Part shown: positions 57,083-64,000 of the stretch, piece after piece | Numbering within the stretch: position 1 is the first letter of the stretch | Layout: every line of letters begins with the position of its first letter | Origin: SCTG01 sp964384595 | GTDB taxonomy: Bacteria; Nitrospirota; Nitrospiria; Nitrospirales; NS-4 | Reading direction: 5' to 3' | DNA: 64,000 nt | Assembly (NCBI GenBank): GCA_964384595.1 | Contig: CAYLLY010000001.1 | Coordinates: forward strand, 1-64,000 | The notes under the pieces: generated by a model | What the model saw: the letters and a program-made list of their open reading frames with translations, nothing else | What the model was told of the DNA's origin: nothing | Database searches by the model: none | Made by a program: the position numbers and the translations under genes

Positions 57083-59074
57083 ATGGAACTGGGCCGATCG
57101 CGTCGTGGTCTCCAGAAGAAGTTCGTCGCCTCCCTCCTGATCGTCGGGTTCTCTCCGGGGATTGTCGCCCTCTTCGCCACCTACCTCTACAGCACCCAGA
57201 CCCTCAAGACCGCCATCGGGGACAGCTTCCAGCAACTGGCCGCCTCAACCGCCCGGCGGATCGAGGTGATGGTCGACGACGAGATCGATGAAGCCCGCCA
57301 CCTCGCGGCGGCCCCCCTGACGGTGCGCTTCGCGGTGGCCGCCTCGAACCGGGCGTCTCGCCGGGAAGGCGAGCAGGCGGTGCGCGCTCGTTTGCTGGAG
57401 CGAAGCTCCCGATGGGAGCGGTTCCGCACCGGCAAGGAGCCGACCCTGCCGGATTTCATCGATCAGCAGACCCTGCTGTACATCCAAAACTGGCTGGCGA
57501 TCCGGCCCGGCGAGTACAACAACATCGTGGTCACGGACGAACGCGGAGCACTGGTCGCCAGCGCCAACCCCGGCGTGGGATACCTGCACGGTGACGAGCT
57601 GTGGTGGCGGGAGGCCTACGCCGACGGGCGCGGCGGTCTCTACGTCAGCGATATCTACGAACAGGCTCCCGGGGTCTATCTCCTGGATATCGCGGTGCCG
57701 ATCCTGGATGACGCTCGTCAACGCGCGATCGGCGTGGCCAAGTTCGAAGTGCGGCGGGACAGTCTCATGAAGGCCATTATGGAGATCCGGGTCGGGGAAC
57801 TGGGGCACGGCATGTTGCTCAACACCGAGGGCACGCCGCTGATCTGTCCGGTCCTGCCCCCCACGGCGCACCTCATCAACGATCCGCTGATGAAGCAGCT
57901 CATGCAGAAAACGCCGGGGTGGGTGGTGGCCGAGGACGACGCCCACGGCGGGTACAATTCCATCGTCGGGTATGCGCCTATCACGTTCACCAACAAGCTG
58001 ACGGAAACCAGTCTTGGCGGCAATCAGTGGTACGCCTTTGTCCGGCAGGATCCCGCCGAAACGTACGCCCCGGTCTATACCCTGTTGCGGACGGTGGGGC
58101 TGATCGGGTTCGGGATGGTGACGGTGCTGGCGTCGCTGGGCTTCTTTGTCGGCAAGTTGATCGTGAAGCCCATTCTCCTGTTGCAGGAACAGGCCGATGC
58201 CATCCGGCACAGCGTGCGCGACCTGGCGTCGGCGGGCCGCTTCGAGCGGGCGCGCATGGATGCCGTCCGTCCCCGGGTGGCGGTGCGCACCGGCGATGAA
58301 TTGGAATCCCTGGCGCTGTCCTTCAACCAAATGGCGGAGGCCCTGGACGAGAGCCTCAAGACGATCCGGGACCAGGAACACGAGCTCGTGCGCAAGGAAA
58401 AGCTGGCCTCGGTCGGGCAGCTCCTGGCCGCCCTCGCCCACGACATCAAGAATCCGCTCGGGGTGATCCGCAGCTCGGCCCAACTCGTGCTGGATGAGCA
58501 CCAGCCTGAAACCGTCAAACGGGAGGTGGCCCAGTACGTGATCGAGGAAACGGACCGGCTCACGAACCGGATCAACCACTTCCTGCGATTCGCGCGGCAG
58601 AAGCCGCCGGAGATCCGCCCCATCGGCGCCCGGGTGATGCTGGAGGCCGCGCTGCAGGAGTGGCGGGCGCTGGGGAGAGGGACGCCCGTCGTTGAAAAGG
58701 TGCACATTGCCCCTGGGATGCCGGATTTGATGGTGGACCCTGAGCAGGTCAAGGAAGCGCTCGTGAATCTCCTGATCAACGCCCGGGAAGCCATGCCGCA
58801 GGGCGGGACCCTCACCGTCTCGGCCCGCGGAGACGCGACCGGGGGAGCGCCGGCCACGGTGGAAATCCGGATCGTCGACACCGGGCCGGGGATCAGTCCC
58901 GAGCACCTCAAGCAGATTTTCGATCCGTTCTTTACGACCAAGGATTATGGCACGGGGCTCGGGCTGACCAACGCCAAACGGCTGGTCGAAGACAACGGGG
59001 GGCAACTCGCGATTTACAGCACGGAAGGGCAGGGCACCGAAGTCGTGCTCCGGATGCCGGCGCTGGCTCGGTAG
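57083..59074 (+). CDS. Membrane sensor histidine kinase, NtrB-like
   Basis: 663 residues. TM1 at about 16-37, a large periplasmic dCache-type domain (about 40-330, containing ICPVLPPTAH), TM2 (about 331-358), HAMP (about 360-430), HisKA with LLAALAHDIKNPLGVIRSS (phospho-acceptor His) and HATPase (NLLINAREAMPQGG, DTGPGISPEHL, GTGLGLTNAKRLVEDNGG). NtrB-type HATPase sequence matches the sigma-54 regulator encoded two genes downstream. The operon kinase-receiver/kinase-activator suggests one phosphorelay. Confidence 0.88.
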   Translation: MELGRSRRGLQKKFVASLLIVGFSPGIVALFATYLYSTQTLKTAIGDSFQQLAASTARRIEVMVDDEIDEARHLAAAPLTVRFAVAASNRASRREGEQAVRARLLERSSRWERFRTGKEPTLPDFIDQQTLLYIQNWLAIRPGEYNNIVVTDERGALVASANPGVGYLHGDELWWREAYADGRGGLYVSDIYEQAPGVYLLDIAVPILDDARQRAIGVAKFEVRRDSLMKAIMEIRVGELGHGMLLNTEGTPLICPVLPPTAHLINDPLMKQLMQKTPGWVVAEDDAHGGYNSIVGYAPITFTNKLTETSLGGNQWYAFVRQDPAETYAPVYTLLRTVGLIGFGMVTVLASLGFFVGKLIVKPILLLQEQADAIRHSVRDLASAGRFERARMDAVRPRVAVRTGDELESLALSFNQMAEALDESLKTIRDQEHELVRKEKLASVGQLLAALAHDIKNPLGVIRSSAQLVLDEHQPETVKREVAQYVIEETDRLTNRINHFLRFARQKPPEIRPIGARVMLEAALQEWRALGRGTPVVEKVHIAPGMPDLMVDPEQVKEALVNLLINAREAMPQGGTLTVSARGDATGGAPATVEIRIVDTGPGISPEHLKQIFDPFFTTKDYGTGLGLTNAKRLVEDNGGQLAIYSTEGQGTEVVLRMPALAR

Positions 59075-59091
59075 AAGAGAAGAGGACGCGT

Positions 59092-60207
59092 ATGGGGGAC
59101 GACGCTACGATTCTGATCATTGAGGATGAAGAACGGATGCGACGGCTGATGGATCTCGTGCTGCGTCCGGAAGGGCACCGCCTGCTCCAGGCCGAGTCGG
59201 GGGAGGCCGGCCTCAAGCTGCTCGACGAGGGCGGCATCGACCTGGTGTTGAGCGATCTCCAAATGGGCCGGGTCGGCGGAATGGACGTGCTGGAGCATGT
59301 GACCAAGAAATGCCCGGAGGTGCCGGTGGTGATCATCACCGGATACGGGACGGTCAAGTCGGCGGTGGAGGCGATCAAGAAAGGCGCGTTCGACTACGTC
59401 AGCAAGCCGATCGACAACGACGAATTGAAGATCGTCGTGAAGCGGGCGCTGGAGCGGAAGGAACTGAAGGGGGAGATCGAGCGGTTGCTGGGAGACATCA
59501 GTCATGACATCAAGAACCTGCTCACGCCGGTCGTGCTGGGGACGGAGCTCCTGGAGTCCGAGATCGATCAGTTCTATGACAGGCTCCCGGAGGTGGAGGC
59601 CACGCAGGCCAAGGTCAGCCACAGCCTGTGCAACGAGGTCATCAGCGTCTTGCGGAACGCCACGCGGCGGATTCAGGACCGGTCCAAGGAGATCGCCGAC
59701 TATGTCAAGGGGCGAAGCGCCCCGCCCCACATTGCGCCATGCAACGTGGCGTCCGTCGTGGAGAGCGTGATGGACTCCCTGCGCCTGCTTGCGAAGGAGA
59801 GAGGCGTCTCGCTCCGCACCGACGGCCTCGCGAGCTTGCCGCCGATCATGGCCGACGAGCGCCGCCTGTTCAACGCGTTCTACAACCTGGTCAATAATGC
59901 GATCGAGGAGGTGCCCTACGGCGGCCATGTCACGGTTCGCGGCGAGGCGGACCTGGCAGGCGGCACGCTCCTGTTGGCCGTCACCGATACGGGCCGGGGC
60001 ATGCCGCCGGAAGTCCGCGACAGCCTCTTCACGGCCGGCACCATCAGCAGGAAACCGGGTGGGACTGGCCTGGGGACCAAGATCGTCAGGGGGGTGGTGG
60101 ACGCTCATGGAGGCCATATCTCCGTGGACAGCAAGGAGGGCGCCGGGACGACCTTCACAATCCGCCTCCCGATTCAAGGCCCTCCGCTTGCCGGGCGTTC
60201 GGGATAA
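59092..60207 (+). CDS. Receiver domain fused to a histidine-kinase module
   Basis: 371 residues. Receiver (5-120) with LIIEDEERMRRLMDLVL and the phospho-Asp in IDLVLSDLQMG, then a HisKA-like helix with LLGDISHDIKNLLTPVVLG (His) and an HATPase (NLVNNAIEEVPYGG, DTGRGMP, GGTGLGTKIVRGVV). The receiver-before-kinase order is the reverse of a typical hybrid kinase. Its receiver is nearly identical in DNA sequence to that of the sigma-54 activator downstream over 92 bp. It lacks a DNA-binding domain and probably relays phosphate between the two. Confidence 0.85.
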   Translation: MGDDATILIIEDEERMRRLMDLVLRPEGHRLLQAESGEAGLKLLDEGGIDLVLSDLQMGRVGGMDVLEHVTKKCPEVPVVIITGYGTVKSAVEAIKKGAFDYVSKPIDNDELKIVVKRALERKELKGEIERLLGDISHDIKNLLTPVVLGTELLESEIDQFYDRLPEVEATQAKVSHSLCNEVISVLRNATRRIQDRSKEIADYVKGRSAPPHIAPCNVASVVESVMDSLRLLAKERGVSLRTDGLASLPPIMADERRLFNAFYNLVNNAIEEVPYGGHVTVRGEADLAGGTLLLAVTDTGRGMPPEVRDSLFTAGTISRKPGGTGLGTKIVRGVVDAHGGHISVDSKEGAGTTFTIRLPIQGPPLAGRSG

Positions 60208-60256
60208 TGGGGGCTGCCATCAAATGTCCGGCGCAGTGACGGAGCACGGAACACGC

Positions 60257-61657
60257 ATGAGTGACGCCACGATTCTGATCATCGAGGATGAAGAGAAGAT
60301 GCGGCGGCTGATGGATCTCGTGCTGCGTCCGGAAGGGCACCGCCTGCTCCAGGCCGAGTCGGGGGAGGCCGGCCTCAAGCTGCTCGACGAGGGCGGAATC
60401 GATCTCGTTCTGACCGACATCCAGATGGGCAAGGTCAGCGGGCTGGATGTCCTCAAGCACGCCACCACGGAGTGCCCCGAGGTGCCCGTGGTGATCATCA
60501 CCGGGTTCGGGACGGTCAAGTCGGCGGTGCAGGCGATGAAGACCGGCGCGTTCGACTATATCAGCAAACCGATCGACAACGATGAGCTGAAAATCGTCGT
60601 CAAGCGGGCCCTGGAGATGCGCCGGCTGATGCAGGAGAACCGGGGGCTGAGCCGGGAATTGCGGGAGCGGTTCGACTTCGACAATATCGTCGGGCGCTCC
60701 GCCGAGCTCGCCAAGGTGAAGGCGCTCGCCCGCGACATCGCCGCGACCGACTCGACGGCGCTGATCACCGGCGAGAGCGGCACCGGCAAGGAGTTGCTGG
60801 CCCGGGCGATCCATTACGCCGGCGCCCGGGCCGGCGGCCCGATGGTCGCGATCAACTGCGCGGCGATCCCGGAGCAACTCCTCGAATCCGAGCTGTTCGG
60901 GTATGAGAAGGGCGCCTTCACGGACGCCAGGAAAGCCAAGCCCGGCCGCTTTCTCCTGGCGCATCGGGGCACGCTCTTTCTGGACGAGATCGGCGAGATG
61001 AGCCCGCCGATCCAGGCCAAGCTTCTGCGCGTGCTGGAGGATCACACGATTGAGCCGCTCGGCGGGGTCAAGGGCGTCAGGGTGGATCTCCGGTTCATCG
61101 TGGCGACCAACCGGGACCTGCGGGACCTGGTCCAGAAGGGCAAGTTTCGGGAAGATCTCTTTTACCGTGTCAGCGTGTGCCAATTGCACCTGCCGCCGCT
61201 ACGGGAGCGGGCGGGCGACATTCCGATCCTGCTGGAGCATTTTCTCGCCCGGTACAGGCGGGAACGGGGCACGCGGATCGGAGGCCTGACCCCGGAAGCC
61301 CTACGCGTCGTCGAGGCCTATCCCTGGCCGGGCAACGTCCGGGAGTTCCAGAACATGGTGGAGTGGGTGACGATCACCTGCAAGGGCGAGCGGGTGGACG
61401 TGAACGATCTGCCGGCGTATCTCAAGGCCGGTCCGCCGAGCACGGTCAGCGCCCCGGCTCTGCAGAGCGCCGAACGTCCGTCTCTTCTGTCGTATGGTCT
61501 CTCGGTGGAAGAAGTGGAGAAGACCATGTTGCAAGAAGCCCTGGCCAAGGCCAAGGGGAACGTCTCCGAGGCGGCGCGTCTGCTCAAAGTCACGCGCAAC
61601 ACGCTCCGCTACCGTATGGGCAAGTACAACCTCACCGTTCCCGACGAATCCGCGTAG
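60257..61657 (+). CDS. NtrC-family sigma-54-dependent response regulator
   Basis: 466 residues from the ATG at 60257 (another in-frame ATG at 60224). Receiver (1-120, phospho-Asp in LTDIQMG), AAA+ domain with Walker A GESGTGKELLARAIH, GAFTDA in place of the usual GAFTGA sigma-54 contact loop, Walker B GTLFLDEIGEM and arginine-finger FREDLFYRVSV, then a Fis-type helix-turn-helix (EEVEKTMLQEALAKAKGNVSEAARLLKVTRNTLRYRMGKY). It would activate sigma-54 promoters. It forms an operon with the kinases upstream. Confidence 0.92.
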   Translation: MSDATILIIEDEEKMRRLMDLVLRPEGHRLLQAESGEAGLKLLDEGGIDLVLTDIQMGKVSGLDVLKHATTECPEVPVVIITGFGTVKSAVQAMKTGAFDYISKPIDNDELKIVVKRALEMRRLMQENRGLSRELRERFDFDNIVGRSAELAKVKALARDIAATDSTALITGESGTGKELLARAIHYAGARAGGPMVAINCAAIPEQLLESELFGYEKGAFTDARKAKPGRFLLAHRGTLFLDEIGEMSPPIQAKLLRVLEDHTIEPLGGVKGVRVDLRFIVATNRDLRDLVQKGKFREDLFYRVSVCQLHLPPLRERAGDIPILLEHFLARYRRERGTRIGGLTPEALRVVEAYPWPGNVREFQNMVEWVTITCKGERVDVNDLPAYLKAGPPSTVSAPALQSAERPSLLSYGLSVEEVEKTMLQEALAKAKGNVSEAARLLKVTRNTLRYRMGKYNLTVPDESA

Positions 61658-61687
61658 GGGCGCGGCGCCGCCGCGCCCATCCCAAGG

Positions 61688-61747
61688 CGGCACGGGGACT
61701 GTCACCCTTTCGTTTCATCAAAGGTGACTGTCCCCCTTCTTGTGCCG
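61688..61747. repeat. Large GGGGACTGTCACC palindrome upstream of hsdM
   Basis: An outer CGGCAC (61688-61693) and GTGCCG (61742-61747) frame an inner GGGGACTGTCACCCTTT (61694-61710) that is complementary to AAAGGTGACTGTCCCC (61720-61735) with one base difference and one bulge. The GGGGACTGTC core links it to the doublet at 200-279. It lies between the sigma-54 activator and hsdM. The rest of the interval shows a CT-rich stretch and an unpaired GGAGGAGG. Confidence 0.6.
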
Positions 61748-61794
61748 CTGTATCTTTTTGGATTCACGCCTCGCCCGCCTTCATTTCCTCCTGC

Positions 61795-61823
61795 ATGACA
61801 TTACGGAGGAGGAGTGCTAGCAT
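61795..61823 (+). promoter_or_regulatory. Promoter of hsdM, leaderless configuration
   Basis: ATGACA (61795-61800, five of six), a 17-bp spacer and an extended -10, TGCTAGCAT (hexamer 61818-61823). The ATG at 61833 is 9 nt after it, so the leader would be about zero to three bases. A GGAGGA at 61805-61810 lies too far upstream (over 20 nt) to serve as a Shine-Dalgarno and faces a complementary TCCTCC at 61786-61791. Confidence 0.45.
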
Positions 61824-61832
61824 TGCGACCCG

Positions 61833-63430
<1,598 letters not shown>

Positions 63431-63440
<10 letters not shown>

Positions 63441-64000
63441 GTGGCGGCGGCGGGAAGTCAGCCAGTTGATGGGGGACGGCAAGCTCGTCATCGGAGACGG
63501 GTACCGCGCGAAAAATGACGAGTTCGGTTCGAGCGGGTTGCCATTTGCCCGTGCCGGAAACATCAATGAGGGCTTTCTCTTCGATGACGCCGATCACTTC
63601 CCCGAGGAGAACCTGGCCCGCGTCGGCAACAAGGTCAGCCAGCCGGGCGATGTGGTCTTCACCTCAAAAGGCACGGTTGGCCGCTTCGCCTTTGTCCGCC
63701 CCGGCACGCCGCGATTCGTGTACTCACCGCAGTTGTGTTTCTGGCGCTCACTGGACCAAGAGGAGATCGATCCGCGGTTTCTCTACTACTGGATGTTCGG
63801 CAGGGAGTTCTTTGTTCAGTTCAAAGGCGTGGCGGGTCAGACCGACATGGCCGAGTACGTCAGCCTCACCGATCAGCGGCGCATGCACATCACGCTGCCG
63901 GGGCGAGACGAACAACGCGCCATCGCCCACATCCTCGGCACGCTGGACGACAGGATCGAGTTGAACCGGCGGATGAATGAAACGCTGGAGGCCATGGCAA
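63431..64000 (+). CDS. hsdS: Type I restriction-modification specificity subunit (runs off the window end)
   Basis: About 190 codons are visible from the ATG at 63431. The first target-recognition domain (VGNKVSQPGDVVFTSKGTVGRFAFVRPG and YSPQLCFWRSLDQEEIDPRFLYYWM) and the first conserved helix (RDEQRAIAHILGTLDDRIELNRRMNETLEAMA) match HsdS. Target-recognition domains choose the bipartite DNA site and are highly variable. The second half and hsdR are beyond the window. Confidence 0.9.

Overview
The window looks like part of a metagenome-assembled, high-GC bacterial chromosome, most probably Nitrospirota (Nitrospira-like). The hints are paired GH57 glycogen-type enzymes, a B12-dependent ribonucleotide reductase, DsrE/TusA sulfur-relay genes, many sensor kinases and a rimP-nusA-infB-DUF503-rbfA-truB-rpsO-pnp cluster. 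The lineage is inferred from gene content only; NC10 or a related phylum is not excluded. Two 100-N gaps (45031-45130 and 53329-53428) are scaffold joins. Each is flanked by an identical 55-bp overlap, so no sequence is likely missing, but the second one artificially splits rpsO.

Layout. 1-4604: minus-strand alpha-glucan operon (two GH57 enzymes, then the N-terminus of galT), with a doublet of GGGGACWGTCCCC palindromes before galT. 4800-7919: small membrane protein, sensor kinase and NarL-type regulator. 8046-11014: secreted proteins, including a heme-motif DUF3365 protein and a trypsin-FGE fusion. 11107-17393: two copies of a convergent module, each a secreted FecR-domain protein facing a CHASE2 adenylate cyclase. 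17390-23970: epimerase, pterin dehydratase, small zinc/DUF1059 genes, tRNA m1A methyltransferase, SDR, KefB-type antiporter and a secreted Lon-like peptidase. 24206-25007: DsrE-type and TusA sulfur carriers behind a strongly structured leader. 25247-29317: GIY-YIG gene and nrdJ behind a pair of NrdR boxes, then rpsU and endonuclease III. 29406-32928: second DsrE protein, secreted protein and DNA polymerase I with a degenerate proofreading domain.

33158-36902 is a less GC-rich accessory island holding a DUF4258/YgiT-type pair, a lipoprotein, an orphan RES-domain protein, a DUF2628 membrane protein and a hicB-hicA pair. 37031-42148 is an array of five consecutive HEAT-repeat genes. 42150-46967 holds UDP-glucose dehydrogenase, a CBS protein, a cupredoxin, a ferredoxin, DUF192, a chagasin-type inhibitor and a class IV aminotransferase. 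47045-55793 is the translation/RNA-decay cluster. 55810-61657 is an M16 peptidase followed by a three-gene signalling operon (NtrB-like kinase, receiver-kinase, sigma-54 activator). The window ends in a type I restriction-modification locus (hsdM, partial hsdS).

Regulatory reading. Seven genes (GH57, first cyclase, 18828 gene, 30206 gene, polA, the CBS gene, hsdM) have a -10-like element only 7-9 nt before the start codon and no well-placed Shine-Dalgarno, which points to leaderless transcripts. Other notable sites are divergent promoters whose -35 boxes form one palindrome (14165-14186), the NrdR box pair 31 bp apart (25083-25129), and five loci carrying GGGAC-type palindromes.
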